From Dryocosmus kuriphilus (Eukaryota; Arthropoda; Insecta; Hymenoptera; Cynipidae): a stretch of 64,000 nt of DNA. The position numbers and the translations under genes were made by a program. Below are positions 20,520 to 30,719 of this stretch, piece after piece. The stretch covers positions 47,681,356 to 47,745,355 of the forward strand of contig CM076192.1 in NCBI GenBank assembly GCA_038277395.1, written 5' to 3'. The number at the start of each line of letters is the position of its first letter. Position 1 is the first letter of the stretch. Below the pieces are notes generated by a model that saw nothing but the letters and a program-made list of their open reading frames with translations, was not told the DNA's origin and did no database searches.

Positions 20520-20780
20520 TCACAAGAGAAAGTCGGGAAAAATGCTGTTTCCTATCAGGGAAATCCGGGAATTTTCTGGGAACTTGAAAACGAAATTCCC
20601 CTAGACAGGCTGGCCATACATTGTTTTTATAAACTTCAACTTCAGTTTCTCGAAAATTCCCTGACTTTTTCAGTTTTTCCCTGTCTTTCTCTTACAATCT
20701 TTTAATTCCCTGATTTTCCCTAACCCTCCAGAGTTCCCTGACCTTCCAGTATTCCCTGACCTGTAGCAACCCTGATTTAG
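20520..20780. repeat. TTCCCTGA-type degenerate repeat
   Basis: Multiple AATTCCCTGAC/TTTTCCCTG/TTCCCTGACC motifs over 250 bp. Non-coding low-complexity interspersed repeat. Confidence 0.6.
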
Positions 20781-21610
20781 CTCCTTATACCTCTTAACCC
20801 ACTCTCACTCCTTCTTCCTTATTGTTCTACCCACCCTTTCTTATGAGCTCGTTCATCCTTTTACCCCTTCCGCCAAACATCCTCTTTCTTAGTTTTATTT
20901 TACGGTGGCCTTTTCAGCCCCTCTTTCCTCTCCAAAACTCTTACTTATCTGAGTCCCTCGAAGCCTCAGGATATTAATCGATCTATTTCAAATTTTACAC
21001 ATCAGGTTATAAGGGACCCAAAATGAAACTTTTTTAGCGTCTCTGAAGCTGGAACACCTATTTTACATAATTGAGTTATTGATTACTTAGTCAGGTCTCA
21101 AAGGTAGAAGAACATCGTGGCGACCTCACAGAGCTGGCTGGGTGATATTATTTTTAATTATAGTTTGTGGTTTTTGCCTTGATAAGGGTGTTACGTGTGC
21201 ACCGAAACTTTGGCGGCATGGTTTCTAATTGGTTTTTGGTTGGGATTTTAAACAAAGTAGAAACAAAAGAAGACGAGGGAAAGAAAAAAGAAGGAAAGGG
21301 ATTTGGTTGGTTGCCTTCTTTTTCTCCTCCTGTTTTTTATTTTTTTTTTGTTTTTTCTTTTTTTTTCTCCATTTTTCTGTTTTTTGTTTTCTTTCCTCTA
21401 TTTTTTTGTTTTTTGTTTTTTCTTTTTTTCCCCTCTATTTATTTGTTTTTCTTATTTGAATTTTTGCTAGAAGCCTTTTCGAATTTTTTAGTTTAATTGG
21501 TCCAAGTTGATCGCGGAGTTGGTCTTTTCATTAACAACTTTTTACTTGAATTTTGATATTGGATGTTAAAAGAGTATTTTTGGTTTAGATAATTTCCAAA
21601 CCTCCTTTAT
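20781..21610. other. Pyrimidine-rich and T-rich non-coding stretch
   Basis: 20781-20960 is CT-rich and looks like the reverse complement of the purine-rich repeat at 25740-26460. 21290-21495 is T-rich with TTTTTCT tracts, which creates spurious open frames. No gene seen. Confidence 0.55.
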
Positions 21611-21619
21611 TTGAAAATT

Positions 21620-22985
21620 GAGTTGGGACCTATGCCATAATTAAGGACGTATTTACGGATAATTAGGGCCGCAAGTCCCAAATTTTGGGCTTCGAATTTT
21701 TTGTTTGTAAATAGCTGGGGGCCTGGCTTCATATGAAGCTAGCACCCCCATTTTACAAAATTGAATTGGAAGTGTTGGGACCTATGCCATAATTGAGGAC
21801 CTATTTAGGAGCCGCAAGTCCCAAATTTTGGGCTTTGCAATTTTTGTCTAAATATATGGGGGCTTGGGGCTTCATATGAAGCTAGCACTCCCATTTCACA
21901 AAATTGAGTTGGGAGTGTTGGGACCTATACCATAATTGAGGACCTATTTAGGGCTAATTAGTCCGCTAGTGGTACAGGTGGAGTGGTTTTTGGCATTAAG
22001 GGTTGGAGCCCAAAAATCAGAGTTGGTATTTTGGAGGAGCACAAAAATAGGAGGATCTATTGACATTGAAAAACTATGGAAAAGATTATTATTTGGCAAA
22101 GTCTTATCTTTGTGGTACAGGTTAGGTGGGTTGGTTTGTGGCATTAAGGCTTGGAGCTCAAAAATCAGAGTTGGTATTTTCGAGGAGCCGAAAAATAGAA
22201 GAATCTATTGACATTGAAAAATTCTGAAAAAGATTATTTTTTGGCAAACTATTATCTTCGTGGTACAGGTGGAGTGGTTTTTGGTATTAAGGGTTAGGGC
22301 CCAAAAATCGGAGTTGGTATTTTAGAGGAGCCCAAAAATAGGAGAATCTATTGACATTGAAAAATTCTGAAAAAGATTATTTTTTGGCAAACTCTTGTCT
22401 TCGTGGTACAGGTGGAATGGTATTTGGCATTAAGGGTTGGAGCCCAAAAATCAGAGTTGGTATTTTCGAGGAGCCCAAAAACAGGAGAATCTATTGACAT
22501 TGGAAAATTCTGAAAACTATTATTTTTTGGCAAATTCTTATCTTCGTGGTACAGGTGGGTTGATTTTTGGCATTAAGGGTTGGAGCCTAAAAATCAGAGT
22601 TGGTATTTTCAAGGAACTCAAAAATAGGAGACTCTATTGACATTGAAAAACTCTGCAAAAGATTATTTCTCGACAAAGTCATATCTTCTTGCTAGGGGTG
22701 GGGCGGTTTTTTGTCATTAGACGTTCTAACCAAAAATTTTAGACTAGCGGCCCTAATTAGCCCTAAGTAGGTCCTCAATTATGGCATAGGTCCCAACACT
22801 TCCAACTCAATTTTGTAAAATCAGGGTGCTAGCTTCATATGAAGCCATGCTCCCAGCTATGTAAAAAAAAATTGCGAAGCCCAAAATTTTGGACTTGCGG
22901 CCCTAATTAGCCCTAAATAGGTCCTAAATTACGGCATAGGTCCCAACTCAATTTCGTAAAATGGGGGTTCCAGCTTCAGGGACGT
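21620..22985. mobile_element. Element with inverted flanks around a tandem array
   Basis: The left flank (21620-21965, itself two direct copies of a ~165-bp unit) contains GGACCTATGCCATAATTGAG, GCCGCAAGTCCCAAATTTTG and GCTTCATATGAAGCTAGCAC. The right flank (22735-22985) carries the same units reversed (CTAGCTTCATATGAAGC, CTCAATTATGGCATAGGTCC). Between them lies a six-unit tandem array. No coding frame is credible. It looks like a non-autonomous DNA element; I see no clear target duplication. Confidence 0.6.
21966..22730 (+). repeat. 143-bp tandem repeat, six units
   Basis: Units begin with GGTACAGG-like sequence near 21970, 22114, 22261, 22404, 22546 and 22688 (spacing 142-147). Each contains GGCATTAAGGGTTGGAGCCC, CAGAGTTGGTATTTT, ATCTATTGACATTG and AAAAGATTATT. 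The last unit is the most diverged. Confidence 0.9.
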
Positions 22986-23349
22986 AAATTTTTAGTGTTA
23001 GGCTGATTTCGATTTCCAATTTTTTGTTTTTTGACCTATGTACTCTAGTTGTTACTCATCCTAGAAACGAAAAAAAATTTAACACTGAAAAGGGCAATAT
23101 TATTTGGGTTGAACTCAATCGAGGTCAACCGTGCATGTGTAATGTATATCTAATCACCGTATAGTATTTCGTCTGCTCTGTCTCTAAAAAATCTTGAAAT
23201 GGAATCCAGATTGAAAGAAATATTCCCTTGAAATTTTTCTTCCGTCCTTCTTTAAGTACCTTTCTACGATATGCACAGAGTACATATAAAAAGAATATTG
23301 TCGATGTAAATATGTTCCTAAGTAGGTTTTAACACGTAAAGAAAAAGAA
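22986..23349. other. Non-coding spacer
   Basis: Nothing recognised. Confidence 0.5.
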
Positions 23350-23696
23350 CTAGGGTGTCAATTATTGGAGTCAGCTTTCGGGTTACAGTGGTGGTGCAAC
23401 AGGAAGGAACTATTGCGGTGTGAAATTCATTCACTTTCGAAAATTTGTCCAAAAAAAAAAATCTAATTATTTCGTCCAAAATATCCAATTTTATTGACAG
23501 ATTGGCTGAAAAGAAACAAATTTTAGGTAAACAATTTTCCACTTTAAAGTTATTGTAATTTAATAAAAGAATGAATTTGTAATGGATACAGTAACGAACA
23601 TATTGAACGAATAATTTCAAGTTCGAAAAATTTTGTGTAACTTGAAATGATACAACGACTTTTCGGTAAACAGCATTTGTAGGTTATTTGTTATTG
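23350..23696 (+). repeat. Interspersed repeat, copy 2 of 2
   Basis: Direct copy of 1520-1855, with a short insertion around 23455-23490. See that entry. Confidence 0.75.
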
Positions 23697-23869
23697 GTAG
23701 GGTTGGCATTCGAGATGGAACCAAGTGATGTTTCGTTTTTTATAATGGGTTGGTTGCCATAACAACCATGACAAGGTCTGATTTTGACAGATTCTAAATG
23801 AAACATTTTGTCAGTAGAGCCGCAACAGCATAAAACCTCTAGTTTTTTGTGTGTACAAATCAAGGCATA

Positions 23870-25192
23870 CGAGGTGTGTTCAAAAAGTAAGGTGACCTGT
23901 CGAATTTCGCGGGCTACATACATTCGATTTTCAATTTTTTTTAAATTTTATATTGGTACACTTGTCCCGAACATATGTGCACAGTTTCAAGTGTATAGCA
24001 TTTTTAGCTTGTCTGTGAGAGGCGTAAACGTTATAAGTGTTTGGTGTGATCTTCGATTTTTTGCTGTAAAGAAAAATGGATCAGAGAACTTGCATCAAAT
24101 TTTGTGTATAAAATGGAATTAAGTGCTCCAAAACACTTGAACTGTTGACAGTGAAATACGGTGAGTCTACTTTTAGTAAAAAAAAATGTTTATAAGTGGT
24201 ATAAGCTCTTCCAAGAAGGCCGAGAAGACACCAATGACGAATCTCGCTCTGGACGCCCCAGCACGTTAATGAATGATGAAAGCGTTGAAGAAGTGAAGAA
24301 TATGGTGTTAGGGAATCGTCGAATCACTGTTAGAGAAGTTGCTGAAGACGCCGGCATCTCGGTTGGCTTGTGTCATGCAATTTTTTCCGATGTTTTGGGC
24401 ATGAAACGTGTGGCAGCGAAATTTGTTCCGAAACTGCTTAATTTTGACCAAAAGAACCGTCGAATGAGCATCGCTTAAGAGCTGTTAAATGACGTCAATA
24501 ATGATCCTGATATGCTCAAAAGGATCATAACAGGTGATGAAACATGGGTGTATGGTAATGACGTCGAAACTAAGGCTCAATCGTCCCAGTGGAAGCATTC
24601 TGGATCACCAAGACCAAAAAAAGCACGCCAAGTTCGATCAAATGTCAAGGTTTTCCTTACCGTTTTCTTCGATTATCATGGCGTAGTGCATCAGGAGTTC
24701 TTACCACAAGGTCGTACAGTTAATAAAGAATATTGCCTTGAAGTTATGTGCCGTTTGCGTGAAGCAATACGAAAAAAACGTCCGGAATTATGGAAAAACC
24801 CATCATGGTTATTGCACCACGATAATGCGCCAGCTCACACGTCATTGCTTGTTCGTAATTTTTTGGCCAATAACAACACCATAATCATGCCTCAGCCACC
24901 GTATTCACCAAATTTGACTCCCTGCGACTTTTTCCTGTTTCCAAAACTGAAAAGACCCATGAAAGGACGGCGTTTTGCGACGATTGAGGAGATAAAGACT
25001 GCATCGCTGGAAGAGCTGAAGGCTATACCAAAAATTGCTTATCAGAAATGCTTTGATGATTGGGAAAAGCGCTGGCACAAATGTATTATATCCGAGGGGG
25101 ATTACTTTGAAGGGGGCAACATCAATATTGATGAATAAATAAATATTTTTTGATAAAAATGAAAAGTCACCTTACTTTTTGATTGCACCTCG
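23870..25192 (+). mobile_element. mariner transposon (type 1), 1323 bp
   Basis: Terminal inverted repeats CGAGGTGTGTTCAAAAAGTA and the reverse of TACTTTTTGATTGCACCTCG, flanked by TA on both sides (23868-23869, 25193-25194). It encloses one broken transposase. Size and TA target duplication are standard for mariner. It belongs to a different subfamily from the three copies at 4450, 40427 and 46010. Confidence 0.93.
24076..25138 (+). pseudogene. mariner transposase, D,D34D, inactivated
   Basis: Cut-and-paste transposase. The N-terminal DNA-binding half includes the HTH region KNVYKWYKLFQEGREDTNDE and SGRPST. The catalytic half has ITGDETWVYGND (first Asp), LLHHDNAPAHTS (second Asp) and YSPNLTPCDFFLF (third Asp). 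Counting gives 34 residues between the second and third Asp. Broken by an in-frame TAA about 11 codons in (24109-24111), a frameshift at the A-run near 24178-24188, and a TAA at 24476-24478. The rest, 24512-25138, is open to the natural end. Confidence 0.92.
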
Positions 25193-25358
25193 TATATATA
25201 ATATTTTATATCAATTTATTCGATTTAATTATGAAATTTTTGAAGATAATATCTGAGAAGAGAAAATTCTTCTTCTTTTGTAACCCATTTTCGTTTCTTT
25301 GTTTCTTTTGTCATATATTTTCTTTAGAAAATTGTAACTTAGCTCAATTTATTTTCAG

Positions 25359-25465
25359 GATGGTGTCCTGAGACATGGGATGAAATTCTTTGTTGGCGAG
25401 AAACTGCTCCGGGAGAATTGGCTGTTGAGCAATGTCCATATTACATCGCAGGTTTTGATACACAG
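25359..25465 (+). CDS. Class B GPCR exon, hormone-receptor ectodomain part 1
   Basis: 107-nt exon bounded by TTTATTTTCAG|GA and ACACAG|GTAATG. It begins with two bases of a split codon and ends on a complete codon. It encodes WCPETWDEILCWRETAPG and on to YYIAGFDTQ, with the W-D-x3-C-W motif and the paired cysteines of the hormone receptor domain that binds the peptide ligand outside the cell. The upstream exon(s) with signal peptide are not found in the window. It joins in phase to 28488-28646. Confidence 0.85.
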
Positions 25466-25739
25466 GTAATGCATTTTTTTCTACGCTTCTGGATATAGAG
25501 AATCCTCTTACTGATATTTACCGGCAACTAGAAAATTCAAAAGTTCATGTCCAGGCTTTTGGTAGCTTCTCTATAGATTTTGGCAGTAATTATTATCGTG
25601 TGTGACCAATAAAATAATGAAGGAAAAAATTGAACAATAAATTTAATAACAGAATCAAAATAATATCTAATTCGTTTACATTATTTTGTGATTAACCAAG
25701 GAAAGTAATTAATTATAATAGTAAGTTACTGATTGTTGA

Positions 25740-26460
25740 AGAGAGGGAAGAAAACGAGAGGAGTTGATGAGCTAGACAATATGAGAATGGGGTAAAAGAG
25801 TCGGAGGGGAATATAGGGGCATTGTTATATGGAAGCGGTTTGGGGGAGGGTAAGATTATTAAAGTTAGGGAAAAAAAGAGGTTGTGAGAAGGGCTGAGGG
25901 GTAGCAGAGGATGAGTATAATTTAGGAGAGTGGCAATTGGCTGATAACAGATTTTTTTTTTAAACTCTGCATATCATGTCAAAAAATTTAAGAATTGTTT
26001 AACATGCTAAAGCCTACTCAAATGTAAATTGAAATAAAAGGAAATAAGTGTCTTCTTTTAATAATGTAAGAGAATTTTTTTTATTTCAACGTGAATGCAA
26101 CGAGACAATGTATGTTAGATGGTTACAGAGAGTTGTGGAGAAAGACAAAGAAGAGAGGAGTTGAGGAGGTATAGAATGAGAGAAGGAATAAAAGAGGGTG
26201 GGGTATTCAGGAAAGCGAGTGGGGCAAGTGGTAAGGGGATGATAAAAGTGAAGTAAAAAGAGTGACAGAAAGGTCTGGTATAAGGGCGAGAAACGAGAGG
26301 GGTTTATGAGGTCAAATATGAGGGGAAGGAGTGGGATTTGGGTGGTATGAGTAGAGGGGACATATGGGAGCGATTAGGGGGGAAAATGTTTCAAGTTAGA
26401 AAGGTTGTGAAGAAGAGTTGGAAGCTTGACGGGTTAAAGGGGAAAGGTAGATAAGTATAT
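25740..26460. repeat. Purine-rich degenerate repeat
   Basis: G/A-rich tract with recurring AGAGGAGTTGATGAG, GAGAAGGAATAAAAGAG and AGGTTGTGAGAAG-like pieces, at least two long copies. The intron sequence with the partial exon copy lies inside it (25938-26125). Confidence 0.6.
25938..26125 (+). repeat. Decayed partial duplicate of the second GPCR exon and its acceptor
   Basis: GGCTGATAAC, a T-rich tract, and then AATGCAACGAGACAATGTAT followed by diverged sequence. The same order occurs at 28390-28525, ending in the true exon start. Here the acceptor AG is lost (ATTTCAACGTG instead of TTTTAAGGCG) and homology dies out about 30 nt into the exon. Confidence 0.75.
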
Positions 26461-26485
26461 TAAGGAGAGGGGCAGATTTTCCCCT

Positions 26486-26548
26486 ATAAATGAAAATAGC
26501 CGTATCTGCAGTTCGGATAAATCCTCTGACACTTTTTTCGAATCTGTA
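26486..26548 (+). repeat. 63-bp inverted repeat, left arm
   Basis: AAATAGCCGTATCTGCAGTT and following bases recur in reverse orientation at 28310-28370. The pair brackets two (TA)n tracts and the hairpin array, as the ends of a mobile segment would. Confidence 0.75.
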
Positions 26549-26624
26549 AAGTAGGACTTCAGTGCCTTCGAATTTGGTGGTGTACAAGAACATTCTGATT
26601 CATTTTGCAATACAATATATATAC

Positions 26625-26626
<2 letters not shown>

Positions 26627-26682
<56 letters not shown>
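26627..26682. repeat. (TA)n microsatellite
   Basis: TA dinucleotides with a single CAG interruption at the left edge. Confidence 0.97.
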
Positions 26683-26685
<3 letters not shown>

Positions 26686-27271
26686 AACCATTTGTTATTT
26701 TTAATTACTCATTTAATTATTTATCTCTAATTAGCTTTATTACACTGTCCTAATTGAGGTAGGTAACTAAAATCTAGGAGTGAGTCTAAGAATTTATGAT
26801 ATATATATAAGAACACTATTTATTCAAAGATTTTAATTCTAACGATTACACAGAAACACGATTAATATTACATTAATTCTATCTTCTTTATTTTCTATTT
26901 TGCCTAGTTCTGTATCTCAAGGCGAATGACGGTCCTTGGCCACTGTCGTACAACACTCTTACTCTGGTTTAAATTCTAAGAGAATCCTCTGTTCTGAACA
27001 TTACTATTGATGCCTCATCTATCTATTATTGACATTTATTATGTTTGCTTCTCACACATTATTGTCTCTTTTATTACACCATAATTGTGCTGCTGTAACC
27101 CCTTTTATTCTTAATCATTAGTGGTTTGCCCACCTGTCATAATCGTTAATCCTATATAATATCTACTTAGGATCGTGTGAGGACGAAGTGCGTACAGCCT
27201 TTTCTCTTTGACTCTATAACTTGTGACACTAAAATTTATTGCACTGAAAACCCTGGTCGTCTCTGAGGTCT
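26683..27271. other. AT-rich non-coding
   Basis: Upstream part of the segment that carries the hairpin array. No gene or motif recognised. Confidence 0.5.
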
Positions 27272-27948
27272 CCTCACCTTCTTTTCATTTTACGACGAAA
27301 GTTGAGGATAAATCCTGCTTTATTCGAAAATGAAAAGTTCGGGCTTTTGGAAATTGTCAGAGAACGAGTCCTTTTTCAAAAGATACTATGATTTAGAACT
27401 TCCTCACAGCCTAGGTATTTTGAGCGAAAGTTAGGGATTAATCGCGCTTTATTCTAAATACCTAGGTTTGCGTTTTGAAAGATCAAAATTACAAAACACT
27501 TTGTTTAATTATTTTACTATGGATATTTAGATCTCCTCACTTGTATTTTTATATCTGACAAAAGTTGGGAATAAATCCCGCTTTATTCGAGATAAAAATA
27601 CGAGCTTGTTGGAAACTTTAAAAGTAAATTATAATTATCTCAGTCCTCACTGTATTTCTGTGCGTGACGAAAGTCAGGGATAAATCCCGCTTTATTGCAC
27701 ATAGAAATATTGAGCTTCTTAGACTTGTAAAAATACTAGTTTGACTCTATCTGAATGTATTTCCCCAATAAAAGAAAATGCCTTTGCACATCCCCTCGTT
27801 CCAACACTTACCTGTTTGCCTCTTCGTGAGTTTATACAATACTTCGCTCGTCATAGAACCTGGATACTCAGAATCGAAAGTGAAAAAAGAAGAGTGAAAC
27901 TATCCGAGCTAGCAAAAGTTGGGAATAAATTCCGCTTTTCCCTGGATA
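27272..27948 (+). ncRNA. Candidate structured-RNA array: four intact units and one decayed
   Basis: Units start with CCTCAC at 27272, 27402, 27535 and 27645. Each then has an outer stem P1 whose sequence differs from unit to unit but pairs with itself: CTTTTCATTTT 27281-27291 with 27327-27337; CCTAGGTATTT 27410-27420 with 27456-27466; GTATTTTTAT 27543-27552 with 27592-27601; TATTTCTGTGC 27653-27663 with 27697-27709 (2-nt bulge). Inside is a nearly constant core: a 3-4 bp hairpin with a GAAA or AAAA loop (CGAC/GTTG, AGC/GTT, TGAC/GTTG, TGAC/GTCA), a second hairpin with a TAAA-type loop (AGGA/TCCT, GGGA/TCCC), then GCTTTATT. A fifth core at 27901-27948 keeps TATCC/GGATA, TAGC/GTTG and GGAA/TTCC. 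Not a family I recognise. Confidence 0.6.
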
Positions 27949-28197
27949 AACTCTACAAGAGAGAAGAGAACCTTTCGGCTCTGTTGCTCCTTGACAATCT
28001 GCTCTTTCGTTACCGATCTCCACCTTTTATGGCTTCGCGCTCTAGTTTCTCCCACTTCGTTCGCGGTTCTTGTGGGTGGGAAGATTTCGTCTTGCGTGCG
28101 AACCTCTCCCTGTGGGTATGCTTCACTCTTAAAACTAAATCTTGCATGCAAAACGTTCTGCCTATGCGTAGGCATACACACGTTAAAACTCGCTGGT

Positions 28198-28200
<3 letters not shown>
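27949..28200. other. Non-coding, downstream part of array segment
   Basis: More GC than its surroundings. A 150-codon frame crosses it but has no domain and overlaps the fifth hairpin; I do not call it a gene. Confidence 0.4.

Positions 28201-28201
<1 letters not shown>

Positions 28202-28265
<64 letters not shown>
28202..28265. repeat. (TA)n microsatellite
   Basis: Uninterrupted TA dinucleotides. Confidence 0.98.
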
Positions 28266-28270
<5 letters not shown>

Positions 28271-28309
28271 GCCATAATAGGAAAGAAAGGCCTGTATGAG
28301 TTTTATTTA

Positions 28310-28370
28310 TTAGACTCGGAAAAGTGAAAGGTGATTTATTCGAACTGCAGATACGGCTATTTCCATTTGG
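28310..28370 (-). repeat. 63-bp inverted repeat, right arm
   Basis: CGAACTGCAGATACGGCTAT and flanks, the reverse complement of 26486-26548 with a few changes. Confidence 0.75.
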
Positions 28371-28487
28371 AGGGCAGAGGCGGCTGATAACTTATTTTGT
28401 TTAAGATCTGCAGATCATATTAAAAAAATTGAAAATTTTCTTTTGATCTTTTGAGAGAATTTTGTTGGATTTTTTTTCTATTTTAAG

Positions 28488-28646
28488 GCGAATGCAACGA
28501 GACAATGTATGTCTGACGGTCACTGGTACTGGAGTGCAGAGACCAATAGCACGTGGACAAACTACACACAGTGCTATCACAACCGACTTGTAACAGTGTT
28601 AATGGACATACACTCTGGCTCGACAGATAATGTTACACTAATTCAA
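28488..28646 (+). CDS. Class B GPCR exon, hormone-receptor ectodomain part 2
   Basis: 159-nt exon (53 codons, phase 0 at both ends) between TATTTTAAG|GCG and ATTCAA|GTAAGT. It encodes ANATRQCMSDGHWYWSAE, several N-glycosylation sequons (NAT, NST, NYT, NVT) and the last ectodomain cysteine QCYHN, the normal C-terminal half of the class B hormone receptor domain. It follows 25359-25465 in phase and continues in phase to 55800-55894. Confidence 0.85.
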
Positions 28647-28770
28647 GTAAGTTAAATCTCCTGAGTAGAAAAATTATATAAAAATAAAGAAGAAGTCAAT
28701 ATTACTGGTACCTGGGGCGCAGTTGGGTGGAGAGTCCATACAGAACTGAAATTCAAGTACCTACACGCTA

Positions 28771-29604
28771 GGGTGGGCCGACAAACTAGAATTTTCGAAA
28801 CTAGAAACGGCCCAGAACCCAAAGCTGCCTTTGATGAAAACAAATCAAGGCCAAAAAAAATGTGAAATTGGTTAATATTTTACCCTCGCGCATCTGAGCC
28901 AAAGTTTTGAATTTTGTCCGATTTTTTGCCTATTTTTGTATGGGCTCAAAAACTATGGCGAGTTTTTTTTAGATACAGTTTTTGTCAGCGAAAAATAATA
29001 TAAAATTAGAAATTGGAATTAAAAATTTTGGTTAGAGTTAGAAATATTTGAACATGCGCAGAAAGCTCGGTTGAAATTTCTCTAATTTAAAACCGGCGAA
29101 ACATGCCATTATTGTATTATTATACAAAAAAAATTGTTTCGTGGTCTGCAAGGTGTGCAAATTGCTCAGAAAAGGAAAAAATTTTGATTTTGATATGGCC
29201 AAGTATGATGAAAATCGTCGGTTTAAATTGAAGAAATTTCAAAAACAAAATTCTTAATTTTTTTAAAAAAAGTTTGCAATTTACAAAATCCAAAAAACGG
29301 ATTTTTTGCGCATGTTCAAATAATTCTAACTCCAACAAAAAATTTTTTTTCCAATTTCTAATTTTATATTATTTTTCGCTAATAATAAAAACTGTAGCTA
29401 ACAAAAATTCGTCATAATTTTTGAGCCGATACAAAAATGGGCAAAAAATTAGTCATAATTCAAAACTGTGACACGGATGTGCGAGGGTCAAATATTAACC
29501 GATTTCAAATTTCCTTTTATGGTCTTGATTTTTTTCCCCTAAAGACAACTTTTCCGCCTTGGCCCGTTTCTAGTTTCGAATATTACAGTTTTTTCGGCCC
29601 ACCC
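28771..29604. mobile_element. Foldback MITE, 834 bp, TA target
   Basis: Ends GGGTGGGCCGA and TCGGCCCACCC with TA on both sides. The arms are inverted over about 300 bp each (GAACATGCGCA against TGCGCATGTTC; TTTTTGTATGGGCTCAAAAA against TTTTTGAGCCGATACAAAAA). No open frame of note. Non-autonomous element, probably mobilised by a Tc1/mariner-type transposase given the TA. Confidence 0.8.
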
Positions 29605-29955
29605 TATTACACACTCAAAATTGACATACATAGTTCGTAGCTGGACTCCTACTCGCAATCAGTTTCATTGTCTCACACGAGATCATATATCCGAAAAAAG
29701 AAACTAATATATTTTTTCCCAGCACTTTGGCTAAATTTTTTTAAAAAAGTAAAATATGTCACAAGCTAAAATGTATTGCATCAATTTATCAGAATAAAAA
29801 AAAAATTCAAGCCAATTTCATTATCAGAATTATAGCTGGAAATTTGCAAGCTCTTTTTCTCCAGACTCGTATAAAATACTTCAAGCAAGATGAGTTGGGT
29901 GACACACTTTGCACGGCGTTCAGTGAATTTATTATTCTCTACGCAATTGCTGTCT
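29605..29955. other. AT-rich non-coding
   Basis: Nothing recognised. Confidence 0.5.
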
Positions 29956-30500
29956 AAAAAAAACTCTGTCCGCTGCGTGGGCACATTCACATCGCGTGCT
30001 AGGGGCGCGCATCTATCTGAACTCGCGCTTTGCGCTCCATACTGTATTTACCTCGCGCTACGCGCTTAGTATTTGTACATCCCCCACATTTGAGCATAGA
30101 CCTTTTAAAACTGAAGATTAAACTATTGTCCAGTGTAATTTGATAATAAAATGATGAATTTTTTGTTAAAGCTCCTTCGGCTTTAACGAATACATTCTCA
30201 TCACGTGTCACGTGCATCGCATTTGGTTAAAGTGTCTGCAAAACGTGAAATTTTTTTTGCATAGTTTGGCTGAAAAATGGAATTTTTAATTTTTAGTAAT
30301 ATTTCTCGCGATTAAAAAACAACAGGAAAATGGAATTCTTGATTTTTATTTATAAGATTGTTCACAATAAAAAAAAACTATGCATCTTTTCAAAAAATGG
30401 TCTCAAGCAATTTGCAGATATTTTTTTAGACTAAGATTTTTTTTGATTTCTCAAAAAGCATTTTAGATGGATAAATCATAAAACCAATAGAAATAATTAG
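29956..30500 (+). repeat. Family A repeat, partial copy
   Basis: Begins CTGTCCGCTGCGTGGGCACA, contains CGCGCTTTGCGCTC and CGCGCTACGCGC palindromes, CATTCTCATCACGTGTC and two tandem subunits ending GATGGATAAATCATAAAACC. The C-rich end with the (GAC)n tract is missing. Confidence 0.7.
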
Positions 30501-30539
30501 TTAATTTAATAATTTAAAAATGTTTTTTAAAAAGAGAAT

Positions 30540-30600
30540 TACTTGTATGTGTGTATATATGTATGTATGTATGTATTTATGCTTACATGTATATTTTATC
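30540..30600. repeat. (TATG)n microsatellite
   Basis: GTATGTATGTATGTATTTAT-type imperfect tetranucleotide. Confidence 0.9.
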
Positions 30601-30719
30601 TCTCCCTTTTACGGGTTTGAGGGCTTCCGCTCCCTTTACAAATGTTTACAAACAATCCTTATACTAACTTAAATATCTCTTACCTAATAACGCATTGACT
30701 TATTAATTAGTTAGTTCTA

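Noticed and set aside
27272..27948. CRISPR-like array (similar cores separated by varying sequence)
   Set aside because: The genome is eukaryotic, units are diverged and the variable parts are self-complementary stems, not spacers.
27741..28199. 152-codon + strand frame downstream of the hairpin array
   Set aside because: Contains the fifth hairpin, has no domain and no splice support.
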